Source of the DNA: Flavobacterium sp. LHD-85
GTDB lineage: Bacteria > Bacteroidota > Bacteroidia > Flavobacteriales > Flavobacteriaceae
Direction of reading: 5' to 3'
NCBI RefSeq assembly: GCF_030929595.1
Contig: NZ_JAVFVR010000013.1
Coordinates: 1 to 38,025 of the forward strand
Length of the DNA: 38,025 nucleotides
Position 1 is the stretch's first letter. Every line of letters starts with the position of its first letter. A program made the position numbers and the translations under genes. Below the pieces are notes generated by a model. The model had not been told where the DNA came from. It did not search any database and saw only the letters and a program-made list of their open reading frames with translations. Of the stretch, positions 1 to 9,610 are shown piece after piece.

Positions 1-3000
1 AATTCTGGCAATACCAATTGGCTTTCTGTTGAATAAGCATCATATAAAGCAAATAACTCATTTTTCATTATATCAACTGACCATCCATCACTTACAATAT
101 GATGCATAACGCAAATAAAAATGTAAGTATCATCAGAAGTTTTTATCAATTTTGCTCTAATTAATAAATCCAGCCCTAAATCAAAACTATGCGTGATTTC
201 ATTATAAACAATTTCATTTATTTTTTCAGTCGAACAATCTTCTTCACTTACATCTTCCAACAGTAACAGAAAGTCAATTTCAGCGATTTTTAATACATTT
301 TGCCTAATTTCACCCGCTTCATTTTCATTAAAAACGGTACGCAAAGATTCATGACGCTCAATGAGGCTTAAAAATGCTCTTTCTAAAGAAGGAATTGACA
401 GACTTCCGTTTATTTCAAAAATACTTGACATGTTATAGGCAATATTCCCTCCTTCAAATTGGCTTAAAAGCCATAATCTGCGTTGTGAAGAAGACAGTTC
501 GTAAGTTGATTGTTGAGCGACTTTAGAAATATTGCTATATATTATTTTTTTAGCCGCTAAGATTATTTGCATTTGATCTTCGAAAATCATATTTACAAAT
601 AGATCTTTAAAGCTAATTTTTACATTAAACTCTCTGTTTACATAACTTAATAGTTTAGTAACTTTCAAACTGTGGCCTCCCAGTTCAAAAAAATTATCCC
701 CTATTCCAATTTTTTCTATCTGTAAAACTTCCTTCCAAACTGCAGCAAGTTTTTTCTCAGAATCATTTCTTGGCGCAACATATTCTGCACTTGATAAAAT
801 TCTGGATTCTTCAGGATTAGGTAATGCTTTTCGATCTATTTTTCCATTTGGCGTCAATGGTAAAGAATCAATTTGCACAAAATAACTTGGAATCATGTAG
901 TTAGGCAGCATATACTGTAAATGAGAAATCAAGTTTGATATTTTTAATTTCTCTTTACTTACAACATAGGCAACCAAACATTTTTCTCCCAAATGATTCG
1001 TTTTAGCTAAAACTACATTAGAATCGATATTTTTATGCTTTTGTAGCGCACTTTCAATTTCTCCTAATTCTATTCGATAGCCTCGTATCTTAACCTGATT
1101 GTCAGTTCGCCCAATAAAATCGATATTACCGTCTTCAAACCAACGACCTAAATCACCGGTTTTATAAAGTTTTTCATCTTTTTTAAATGGATTTAAAACA
1201 AATTTTTCTGCTGTTAGAGAATCATTATTAAAATATCCGCGGGCCAGCCCATCGCCTCCAATATATATTTCTCCGTAAACTCCAGACGGCACCAAATTGC
1301 CATAAGCATCTAATATTCTAATTTTTGTGTTCGAAAATGGTTTTCCTATAGGCGTAAAACCATTTAGAGCTTTTTTATAATCGTCGTAATAAGTTGAATC
1401 TATTGTAGCTTCAGTAACACCATAACTATTAATTATTTTTATTTCGTTACCTAACTTGTCTTTCAACCTATTATAGTCCTGATTATTAAAACTGTCAGAA
1501 CCAAAAATCAATATTTTAAAGAAACTATAATCTTTGTTTTCCTTTACTATATATTCCATTAAAGGCAGCAATAAACTAGGTGTGCCCTCTAAAATTGAGA
1601 TCTTTTGTTTATACATTAACTCATATAAATGCTCCGGATTCAGTTTAACATCATTCGAGCAAATAATCATTTTTCCTCCTGTTAAAATAGAGCGGCAGAT
1701 ATCTCCAACAAAAACATCAAAAGATATGCTTGCAAGCTGCAATAAATTGACATTTATCTGATCTAAACCATAATGAGATTTCCAGTTCTCACAAATACTT
1801 ACCACACTAAAATGCTCTACCATAACACCTTTAGGGTTACCTGTAGTGCCAGATGTATAAATTACATAAGCTAAATCATGAGGCTGGCAGATTCTCTCGG
1901 CATTGTTTTGTGAATATTTACTGTATATTGCATTAAAATTATTTAATGTGTCGGCGTCCAAGACTGCAATACATTTGCTGTCTTGTTCAATATAGCTTAT
2001 TCTTTCTTCGGGATAATTTATATCGATAGGTACATATGCTGCTCCTGCTTTTAATATTCCCAAGATCGCGATAATCATCATTTCGCTCCTATCCAATTTA
2101 ATTCCAACTAAATCATTTGGTTTTATTGAATAGTTCTCTCTAAGATAATGTGCTAATCGATTTGCTTTTTCATTTAGCTCTTTATAGCTTAATTCAATTT
2201 CTTCAAACACTACAGCAATATGGTCTGGAGTCTTTTCTGCCTGCTCTTCAAATAAATCTACAATCGTTTTTTCTTTTGAGTAAATTACCTCTGTATTATT
2301 AAAACCTGTAACTAACTCCTCTTTTTCATGATCTGTCAGATAATCAACTTGATCGATTAGTTTTTCAGGTTTTTGAATTAATTCTAAAAGAAGGTTTTTA
2401 AAATGAGGAAATATTCTTTCGATAAGATAATCATCATAAATATCTGTATTATACTCAATTGTTAGATCTAATCCTTCACTTTCTACAAACGTAAAACTTA
2501 TATCCAGTTGCGATGTTTTACTTATAAACTCATAATTATTTATTTTAAGATTTAAAAGTTCTTCCTGATTAAGATTATGCAATTGTCCTTGATTTTGCAA
2601 TACTACTAAAACATCAAATAAAGCAGAACGGCTTGTGTCTCTTTTTAGATTCAGATTTTCCACTAAGACATCAAAAGGATAATTTTGATGATCGTATGCA
2701 CATAACAGAACCTCTTTTTGAACTTTAATAAAATCTAAAAAATCAATTCCTTTTTCAATTTTAGTTCGAATGGCAAGTGTATTCAAATACAGCCCTATCT
2801 GATTTTCCAGATCTGGGTGCTCTCTTCCTGCAATTGGGGTTCCAATTATAATATCATTCTGACCTGTGTATCGATATAGCAGTGTATTTATGCCTGCCAT
2901 TAAAGTCATAAATAACGTAATATCCTGCTGTTTTGAAAATACTTTTAATTTCTCTAAAAATTGAAATGAAAACTGATGTTTTATTGTATTTCCATTATAG

Positions 3001-6000
3001 GTCTGAACTAACGGACGCGTTTTAAAAGTAGGCAAATTAAGAGCTGGTAACTCTCCGGTAAATTGAGTCAGCCAATATTGCTCTGAAATTTTATATTTTT
3101 CCTGCAATATTTCTTCATTAATCCATACTGCATAGTCTTTATATTGAATATTTAATTTTGGCAAATCAATTTTATTTCCTTGCAGTAAAGCGTTATAAAT
3201 TTTTACAACTTCCGATATCAATATTTCGATAGACCATCCATCTCCAACTATATGATGCAGCGATAAGAAAAACACAAATTCTTCCTCTTTCAATTTTAAT
3301 AAAGAGGCTCTAATAAGCCCCACTTCTTGCAAATCAAAAGGTGTCGCATTTCTTTCTTCTAAATAATCTGCAATCTGTTCTTTCTGATTCTCAACTGAAG
3401 AAAAATCTTTTTGTTCAATTTTAAACGTTGTATGGCTATCAGGTGAAATAAATTGGCGAACCTCGCCTTCTTCATTTGTTTTAAAACCGGTTCTTAAAAT
3501 TTCATGACGATGTGCTAATAATTGAAAAGATTGTTCAAATTTATCAAAATCGATGGTTCCGTTTAACCTTACTGCAGCAGGCATATTATAGGCTAAAGAA
3601 CCGCCTTCTAACTGACTTAATATCCATATTCGGCCTTGAGAAGCCGTCAATGGATAAGATTCAGATTCAAAAGTTTTTAGTAATGGTGAATAGCCATTAT
3701 CCTGCAACAGAACACTTAAGCTTTCTATGGTTGGATTGGCAAAAAAAGTTTTAAACGATACGGTTTTGCCTAATTCTTTCTGAGTTCTGTTTATTACCTG
3801 AGAAATAATTAAACTATGACCTCCTAATTCAAAGAAATTTTCATTGACTCCAATTTTTTCTATTCCCAATACTTCCTGCCAGATTCCTGCCAAACTTTCT
3901 TCTATTACGTTTGTTGGCGCTTTAAATTCTTTTCGGATGATATTTTCTTCCGAAATGTTTGGCAGAGATTTTCTATCAATTTTTCCATTAGGAGTTAAAG
4001 GCAGTTTTTCCAAAAACATATAAAATCCTGGAACCATATAATCTGGCAATGCATTCTGAAGAAAATCTCTTAATACTGATCTATCAATATATTTTGATGA
4101 AACTAAGTAAACAACCAACACTTTCTCCTGATTATTTTCTTTTACTTCTACAGCTACCTGCTTTATATCCCCAGAAAACTGTAAAATTGTATTCTCAATT
4201 TCGCCAAGTTCAATTCTATAACCTCTTAATTTTACTTGTTGATCTTTCCTTCCTAAAAATTCAATATCGCCTTCAGGCAGCCAACATGCCAAGTCACCAG
4301 TATCGTACATTCGCTCGCCACCCATAAATGGATTTGCTATAAATCTTTCATCTGTCAATATTGGTTTATTTAAATATCCTCTTGCTAAACCAGATCCTGA
4401 CACATACAATTTACCAGTAACTCCAATTGGAACGAGTTGTAAGTCATCGTCTAAGATGTAAATTTTAGTATTTGAAATTGGCTTTCCAATTGGAATGTTT
4501 GTCTTTTCAAAATCGTTTCTACTTACCTTATAAATTGACACACAAACGGCATACTCTGTAGGTCCATATGCATTATAATAATCAATTCCTTCATTTATAA
4601 CAGCAATTGCTTTGGTAGAATTCGCAGGTTCTCCCGCCGTAATAATGCATCTCAATCCTGAAATATCGCTGTCAGATAACAAGCCTAAATAACTTGGCGG
4701 AAAAGTCACCACTGATGAATTTGTTTTTTTAAGAAAATCAACAAATTCATTCTTATCTTTTATCGTTTCTTCTGTCGGGATACATAGTGTGGCACCGCTG
4801 TACAAACCCATCATGATCTCTGATATGGAAGCATCAAAAGCAACAGAAGCAAACCATACTATTTTATCGTTTTCTGTAATTTCAAAAGATCTAATCTGAT
4901 CTAAAGACATATTTACATTACTTGTATGCTCAATCATTACCCCTTTAGGCTGTCCGGTAGAGCCTGATGTATAAATTACATACGCTAAATCTTTGGGTGA
5001 AATCTTTTTATTGATATTGTTTTTACTAATCTCATCAAAATTTATTGACAGAAGATTTACTGTCATGCAATTATTCTCAAGCAATAAAGCCTCTTCACAA
5101 ATTACTAGTTGCAAACCACTATCTTTTATAAAGTAGTCTATTCTTTCTTTTGGATAATTTATATCGATTGGCATATAAACTGCACCCAATTTTAATATTG
5201 CTAATAATGCTACAATTCCATTGTCTGATTTAGGCAAAAAAACACCAATAATGTCTCCTTGATTTATAACGTATTCTGACGAAATGAAATGAGCCAATTG
5301 ATTTGCCTTCTCATTTAATCCAGAATAAGTTAATTTTGAATCTTTATACCAAACTGCGGTATTATTTGGCGTTTTAGCAACTTGCTCTTCAAATAAATCA
5401 ACTATTGTTTTTTCTTGCGGATAAAACGTGTTGGTAGCATTAAAATTTACTAATAAATTATGTTTTTCTTCTTCTCTTAATAGTGAGAATTTAGATAAAT
5501 CAACGGCTATGTATTCCTTTAAGTTAATTATGAAATCAGTAAAATGGGCAATCAGATAATGAACTATATCCTTTTTTACAAACCCATCCAGGTAAGTAAC
5601 ATTAATATCTATATTTTCATTTATCTTAACGTCAAATGCGATGCCTTTGCATTTGATATTTTCTTTAGAATTTATATTAATATCCAAATTAGAATAAGAA
5701 GACAAATTTATAACACCTTTTAAATCATAATCTTCGATATTGTAATTCTCAAAATAACTTAAACTTTCTAAGATCTCATTTTTGACTTTTAGCAGATACT
5801 CTTTAAATGTGGCATTTAAATTTATTGGAAGCGCAAGAAGTAAATAATTAGCATGAGAATCACTATTTGATGTTACGTAGCCATCAAACTCAGGCATAAG
5901 TTTTTTTAGCAAAAAAGAAAAAACAGCAACTATAACTGTATGTTGTGCTGTAGCATTATTGTTAGTAATCTGATTCAAATAAGAAAGATCCGCAACATTA

Positions 6001-6125
6001 ATTCTTGCGTTTAAAGTATGCTCTTTTTTATCCCAAGAAACAATATTACGTTCTCTGTAAGAAATTTTGTTTTTCCAGTATCTTGAAGCTAAATCAAAGT
6101 TATCTAAACCTTTGTTCGAATCCAT
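1..6125 (-). CDS. Non-ribosomal peptide synthetase, 3' end cut off by the window edge
   Basis: Open reading frame of at least 2041 codons reading leftwards from an ATG at 6125; it has no stop before position 1. Domain order: a half condensation domain of about 210 residues without the HHxxxDG motif; adenylation A1 (about 5410-3950; core YTSGSTGQPKG near 4930-4987, TPNGKIDRKSLP near 3960-4003); carrier T1 (LGGHSL, Ser codon 3813-3815); condensation C2 with HHIVGDG at 3237-3257; A2 (about 2280-800, YTSGTTGNPKG); carrier T2 (LGGHSL, Ser codon 669-671); and the start of C3 with HHIVSDG near 84-104. By hand alignment to GrsA, the A1 code reads DASTIAAVCK (close to Phe/Tyr codes) and the A2 code reads DVGEIGSIDK, which I recall as the ornithine code of gramicidin S synthetase. 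No epimerisation domain lies between the modules seen. Divergent from the RiPP locus across a 380-bp gap. The call as NRPS is secure; substrates are predictions. Confidence 0.96.
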   Translation of the reverse strand, partial: MDSNKGLDNFDLASRYWKNKISYRERNIVSWDKKEHTLNARINVADLSYLNQITNNNATAQHTVIVAVFSFLLKKLMPEFDGYVTSNSDSHANYLLLALPINLNATFKEYLLKVKNEILESLSYFENYNIEDYDLKGVINLSSYSNLDININSKENIKCKGIAFDVKINENIDINVTYLDGFVKKDIVHYLIAHFTDFIINLKEYIAVDLSKFSLLREEEKHNLLVNFNATNTFYPQEKTIVDLFEEQVAKTPNNTAVWYKDSKLTYSGLNEKANQLAHFISSEYVINQGDIIGVFLPKSDNGIVALLAILKLGAVYMPIDINYPKERIDYFIKDSGLQLVICEEALLLENNCMTVNLLSINFDEISKNNINKKISPKDLAYVIYTSGSTGQPKGVMIEHTSNVNMSLDQIRSFEITENDKIVWFASVAFDASISEIMMGLYSGATLCIPTEETIKDKNEFVDFLKKTNSSVVTFPPSYLGLLSDSDISGLRCIITAGEPANSTKAIAVINEGIDYYNAYGPTEYAVCVSIYKVSRNDFEKTNIPIGKPISNTKIYILDDDLQLVPIGVTGKLYVSGSGLARGYLNKPILTDERFIANPFMGGERMYDTGDLACWLPEGDIEFLGRKDQQVKLRGYRIELGEIENTILQFSGDIKQVAVEVKENNQEKVLVVYLVSSKYIDRSVLRDFLQNALPDYMVPGFYMFLEKLPLTPNGKIDRKSLPNISEENIIRKEFKAPTNVIEESLAGIWQEVLGIEKIGVNENFFELGGHSLIISQVINRTQKELGKTVSFKTFFANPTIESLSVLLQDNGYSPLLKTFESESYPLTASQGRIWILSQLEGGSLAYNMPAAVRLNGTIDFDKFEQSFQLLAHRHEILRTGFKTNEEGEVRQFISPDSHTTFKIEQKDFSSVENQKEQIADYLEERNATPFDLQEVGLIRASLLKLKEEEFVFFLSLHHIVGDGWSIEILISEVVKIYNALLQGNKIDLPKLNIQYKDYAVWINEEILQEKYKISEQYWLTQFTGELPALNLPTFKTRPLVQTYNGNTIKHQFSFQFLEKLKVFSKQQDITLFMTLMAGINTLLYRYTGQNDIIIGTPIAGREHPDLENQIGLYLNTLAIRTKIEKGIDFLDFIKVQKEVLLCAYDHQNYPFDVLVENLNLKRDTSRSALFDVLVVLQNQGQLHNLNQEELLNLKINNYEFISKTSQLDISFTFVESEGLDLTIEYNTDIYDDYLIERIFPHFKNLLLELIQKPEKLIDQVDYLTDHEKEELVTGFNNTEVIYSKEKTIVDLFEEQAEKTPDHIAVVFEEIELSYKELNEKANRLAHYLRENYSIKPNDLVGIKLDRSEMMIIAILGILKAGAAYVPIDINYPEERISYIEQDSKCIAVLDADTLNNFNAIYSKYSQNNAERICQPHDLAYVIYTSGTTGNPKGVMVEHFSVVSICENWKSHYGLDQINVNLLQLASISFDVFVGDICRSILTGGKMIICSNDVKLNPEHLYELMYKQKISILEGTPSLLLPLMEYIVKENKDYSFFKILIFGSDSFNNQDYNRLKDKLGNEIKIINSYGVTEATIDSTYYDDYKKALNGFTPIGKPFSNTKIRILDAYGNLVPSGVYGEIYIGGDGLARGYFNNDSLTAEKFVLNPFKKDEKLYKTGDLGRWFEDGNIDFIGRTDNQVKIRGYRIELGEIESALQKHKNIDSNVVLAKTNHLGEKCLVAYVVSKEKLKISNLISHLQYMLPNYMIPSYFVQIDSLPLTPNGKIDRKALPNPEESRILSSAEYVAPRNDSEKKLAAVWKEVLQIEKIGIGDNFFELGGHSLKVTKLLSYVNREFNVKISFKDLFVNMIFEDQMQIILAAKKIIYSNISKVAQQSTYELSSSQRRLWLLSQFEGGNIAYNMSSIFEINGSLSIPSLERAFLSLIERHESLRTVFNENEAGEIRQNVLKIAEIDFLLLLEDVSEEDCSTEKINEIVYNEITHSFDLGLDLLIRAKLIKTSDDTYIFICVMHHIVSDGWSVDIMKNELFALYDAYSTESQLVLPE

Positions 6126-6318
6126 AAATCTAATTTTTCCGTTTTTTTTATTATTACAATTTTGAACTCTTAAGTCTGCAAATTTTCATTTTTTAATTTC
6201 CATGACTTATTTAAATTACAGCTCAAACAAAAATTATCAAAGTATTTACACTATGTAAAATCGTTTATAACAATGCCAAAACTAATTGTTGCATAGCATT
6301 ATATAAAATGCATACAGT

Positions 6319-6338
6319 CGACATTTATAAATTTCGAG
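6319..6338. promoter_or_regulatory. Candidate operator, copy 1 (near-palindrome, NRPS/dehydratase intergenic region)
   Basis: The sequence CGACATTTATAAATTTCGAG lies here and recurs with one difference at 11372-11391, upstream of the precursor gene. Its first 18 bases are a palindrome apart from one symmetric pair. A partial direct repeat follows at once: GTCGACATTTATAAA starts at 6317 and GTCTACATTTATAAA at 6338, a 21-bp period, about two helical turns. TATAAAATGCAT flanks the block on both sides (6302-6313 and 6347-6358). The obvious candidate binder is the AraC-type regulator encoded at 9607-11316; that link is inference. Confidence 0.5.
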
Positions 6339-6457
6339 TCTACATTTATAAAATGCATTCTTTATTTTTTCTAACCTCTTGATATACAAAAGCATACTTA
6401 TCACATATTTTGTAAGGATTGTATTAAAAATAATTCATAAAAAAGAATAATTATCTC

Positions 6458-6465
6458 TATTTTTG
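6458..6465 (+). promoter_or_regulatory. Candidate -7 promoter element for the dehydratase operon
   Basis: TATTTTTG fits the Bacteroidota consensus TAnnTTTG and ends 40 bp before the ATG at 6506. No clear -33 TTG sits at the usual distance, so the call rests on the -7 match alone. The rest of the 6126-6505 intergenic gap holds the operator-like repeats listed separately. I found no equally good -7 element for the NRPS on the other strand. Confidence 0.4.
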
Positions 6466-6505
6466 TCAAAGTATTTCTTAATCTTTCTCTATCATTATTG
6501 AATTT

Positions 6506-8743
6506 ATGCCAAAACCTAAAATAGATTTTACTTTTTTTTCTTCGTTTATAATACGCACTCCTATTTATCCTATTGAGTTTTATAAAAATCTTACTGAAGG
6601 ATTTTCAATTGAAACAGATACTGTAAAAAAATTAGTAAACGATTATCAAATTAGTGAAGCACTATATTTAGCATCACCCGAGTTATTTTCTGAAATTCAA
6701 AAATGGTGCGCACAAGAAAATTATCCAATTCAAAAAGGCGAAAAAATTAAAATTTCTGTCTTAAAATATCTTATTCGCATGTCTACCAGATGTACTCCTT
6801 TCGGCCTTTTTGCGGCTTGTGGAGCAGGCAGATTGGCAGATTTGACAAAAATTAATATTAAAAATATCTCCTCAGTCGAAAAAGGTTCGTTTTATAGAAG
6901 AACTCGTTTAGACATGCAGTTTCTGGTTAATTTATCTACTGAATTGGCTCAAGATCAAAATATTCAAAACGAATTGCTTTTTTATCCTAATTCTACATTA
7001 TATAAGCTGGGTGATTTTTATAGATATGTAGAGTACATCTTTGAAAAAAAAAAACGCAAGTATTCTCTGGAAGCATTAAAAAAAAGCAGCTATTTAGATT
7101 TAATACTTGAAAAAGCCGTTTTAGGCAAGAGTAAAGATAGTTTGGCTGCATATTTAATAAGTGATGAGATTAGTCAAGATGAAGCTTTAGAGTTTATTGA
7201 CGAATTAATTTCTAATCAAATCCTTATATCTGAATTAGAACCTGCACTTACTGAAATTTCTAATTCAGAGAATTTAAAAAGTCTATCAAAAAAAGAGGCC
7301 GAAAGAACCATTAAAATTGAGACCTTTAATAATGAAATAAATGACAAACTTTTAAAAATCGATCTTGCATCAGGAAACCAAATTTCTTCTTACGAAGCAA
7401 TAATGGAAACGCTCCTGAAAAAAGAAATCTCTTTTGATAAAAAATATCTTTTTCAAACTGATTTATTTCTTGAATCTAATGACTTTCAATTAGATAAAAA
7501 ACATAAATATCAATTGCAAAAAGCGATACATCTTTTAAACAAAATTTCTGAAAAGCCAAAACAAACGCCTTTAGAAAACTTTAAAAAATCATTTCTTGAG
7601 AGGTATGAACATGAAGCCGTTCCTTTAGTTAAAGCACTCGATATTGAAACTGGAATTGGATATTTGCAGAATACTATTTTTGACTCTACTCCTATATTAG
7701 ATAGTATTGAAATCAAATCAAAAACAAATACTGACTATCAAATAAACTTAAACAAAGCTGAAAAAATTATCTACAGCAAATTACTAAGTGTCCTTGAGAG
7801 TAACCAGGCAAGCATCTGCTTAAGCGATGAAGATTTTAAAGATATATCTTATGCTCATAAAATGCCAGAGACATTTTCATGCGTTTTTGAGATAGTTCAA
7901 GAAAACGGAAAAGAATATATTGCAATTCAAAGCATTGGAGGTTCCAGTGCGGCAAATTTAATGGCAAGATTTTGTTACGGAAACTCAGAAATAAATAATT
8001 TCGCAAAAGAAATCATCCAATTTGAATCTGAAAATATCAACAATAAAATTATTGCCGAAATAATTCATCTCCCAGAGTCCAGAACAGGAAATGTATTAAG
8101 AAGGCCAAATTTTAGAATTTATGAAATTCCTTATTTGGGAAAGTCAAATCTGGAAAATTCAAATCAGATAAATATTCAAGACTTATGGTTATTTGTAAAA
8201 AACGACCGACTAGTTTTGTGGAGTAAAAAACATGATAAAGAGGTAATCACAAAGCTGACCAATGCTCATAATTACTCTCACAATGCTTTGCCTATATACC
8301 ATTTTTTATGCGATATGCAATTTGAAAATTGTAAATCGGCAATTGGATTGAATAATAAACTGGAGAAGCTCTTCGATTATTTACCCAGAATTACAATTGA
8401 GAACTGCATTATCTCAAAAGCAAAATGGATTTTTAGTAAAACGAAACATGTTGATTTTTTCAACATATTGGCTTCAAATAATTTTAATCCTGAATTGTTT
8501 CGTTCAGCTCTTCTTTCTGAAAACATTAAAGAAAATCAATATGTTTCATTAATCGATGGAGATAATACCTTAGTAATTAATCTAGCAAACGACACTTGTC
8601 TAAAAATGCTGGCCGAAACTGTTAAAAATAGACCACAATTTATTTTGGAAGAATTTTTATTTCCTTCTAATAACGTTGTTAAAGGAGAAAAAGGCTGCTA
8701 TGCAAATCAATTCATTGTGGGTTTAAAAAATAATAAAGAGTAG
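6506..8743 (+). CDS. Lantibiotic dehydratase, glutamylation subunit (split LanB, N-terminal part)
   Basis: 745 residues matching the N-terminal domain of class I lanthipeptide and thiopeptide dehydratases. In that family this domain transfers glutamate from Glu-tRNA to Ser/Thr side chains of a precursor peptide. The family signature RMSTRCTPFG is at residues 91-100, and the N-terminal region (SSFIIRTPIYPIEFY) also fits. The protein ends where the elimination domain begins in full-length LanB (about 1000 residues); that domain is the next gene, 3 bp downstream. Split LanB pairs of this kind are known from Bacteroidota, for example the pinensin locus. No signal peptide is seen, so it should act in the cytoplasm. 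Its likely substrate is the peptide at 11460-11618. A LanB-like peptide aminoacyl-tRNA ligase is the main alternative, but the adjacent elimination gene argues for a dehydratase. Confidence 0.9.
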   Translation: MPKPKIDFTFFSSFIIRTPIYPIEFYKNLTEGFSIETDTVKKLVNDYQISEALYLASPELFSEIQKWCAQENYPIQKGEKIKISVLKYLIRMSTRCTPFGLFAACGAGRLADLTKINIKNISSVEKGSFYRRTRLDMQFLVNLSTELAQDQNIQNELLFYPNSTLYKLGDFYRYVEYIFEKKKRKYSLEALKKSSYLDLILEKAVLGKSKDSLAAYLISDEISQDEALEFIDELISNQILISELEPALTEISNSENLKSLSKKEAERTIKIETFNNEINDKLLKIDLASGNQISSYEAIMETLLKKEISFDKKYLFQTDLFLESNDFQLDKKHKYQLQKAIHLLNKISEKPKQTPLENFKKSFLERYEHEAVPLVKALDIETGIGYLQNTIFDSTPILDSIEIKSKTNTDYQINLNKAEKIIYSKLLSVLESNQASICLSDEDFKDISYAHKMPETFSCVFEIVQENGKEYIAIQSIGGSSAANLMARFCYGNSEINNFAKEIIQFESENINNKIIAEIIHLPESRTGNVLRRPNFRIYEIPYLGKSNLENSNQINIQDLWLFVKNDRLVLWSKKHDKEVITKLTNAHNYSHNALPIYHFLCDMQFENCKSAIGLNNKLEKLFDYLPRITIENCIISKAKWIFSKTKHVDFFNILASNNFNPELFRSALLSENIKENQYVSLIDGDNTLVINLANDTCLKMLAETVKNRPQFILEEFLFPSNNVVKGEKGCYANQFIVGLKNNKE

Positions 8744-8746
8744 GAA

Positions 8747-9610
8747 ATGAATAAGCAAGTAAAAAGAACTTTTATTTTGGGAGAAGAATGGCTTTATTAT
8801 AAAATATATTGTGGAAATTATTCTGCCGATAACATATTAAGCGAAACCATTTTACCAATTGTAAAAAAACTGCATAAAAAAAAGCTCATTAAAAAATGGT
8901 TTTTTATACGTTATAATGATCCTAAAAATCATTTAAGGCTTCGCTTTCAAATCAATGATACCAAAAATATTCAGAAAATAATATTTTTAATTCAGGCACA
9001 TTTTAGAGAATTGATCGAAAAAGATTTGGTAAATGACATTGTAACGGCAACTTATAAAAGAGAAATTGAACGATATGGAGAAACAACAATAGAACTGATC
9101 GAAAAATTATTTTATTACCAAAGTAAAAAAGTGCTCAAACTTATTTGCAATACTACTAAACAAAATGACGAAATAGCCAGAATATTTGCTTCTATATTAA
9201 TGATTGATGAAATGCTAGAGCAATTTAAAATGTCGTTTAACGATCGAATCAGCTTTGTAAAATCCATGGAACAAGCTTATAAAGCGGAACATGAGATTGA
9301 AAAAGAAAATAATAAAAAATTAGATCAATTATATCGGGCATATAAAAATGAAATAGAATTATATTTACAAGAAAAACAAGAGCCTTTGTATTTACAAGGA
9401 TTAATAAAATTATTTAAAACAACTAAAAAAGAGATTGCAATAATAAATGATATAATAGAAGGGAAACCATCCATTCCAATCGAAAGTCTTATCTCCCCCA
9501 TTATTCACATGAACATTAATAGAATATTCAGATCAAAACAAAGACAGTATGAAATGCTTTGCTATGATTTCATGACCCGATATTATAAAAGTATTGCTGC
9601 CAGAAAATGA
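8747..9610 (+). CDS. Thiopeptide-type / LanB elimination subunit (SpaB_C-like)
   Basis: 287 residues matching the C-terminal elimination domain of LanB enzymes, which removes glutamate from glutamylated Ser/Thr to leave dehydroalanine or dehydrobutyrine. Diagnostic stretches are EEWLYYKIY (13-21), WFFIRYNDPKNHLRLRF (51-67, with the Arg-rich segment expected at the active site), and a C-terminal HMNINRIF...R..YE...YDFMTRYY block. Length fits stand-alone members of the family. It starts 3 bp after the glutamylation subunit and its stop overlaps the start of the next gene by 4 nt (ATGA), so the three genes are almost certainly one transcript and probably translationally coupled. Cytoplasmic; no signal peptide. 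Confidence 0.9.
   Translation: MNKQVKRTFILGEEWLYYKIYCGNYSADNILSETILPIVKKLHKKKLIKKWFFIRYNDPKNHLRLRFQINDTKNIQKIIFLIQAHFRELIEKDLVNDIVTATYKREIERYGETTIELIEKLFYYQSKKVLKLICNTTKQNDEIARIFASILMIDEMLEQFKMSFNDRISFVKSMEQAYKAEHEIEKENNKKLDQLYRAYKNEIELYLQEKQEPLYLQGLIKLFKTTKKEIAIINDIIEGKPSIPIESLISPIIHMNINRIFRSKQRQYEMLCYDFMTRYYKSIAARK

Noticed and set aside
1534..1761. Plus-strand frames inside the NRPS (also at 3512 and 4049)
   Set aside because: They lie entirely inside the synthetase in the opposite strand and show no features of their own.
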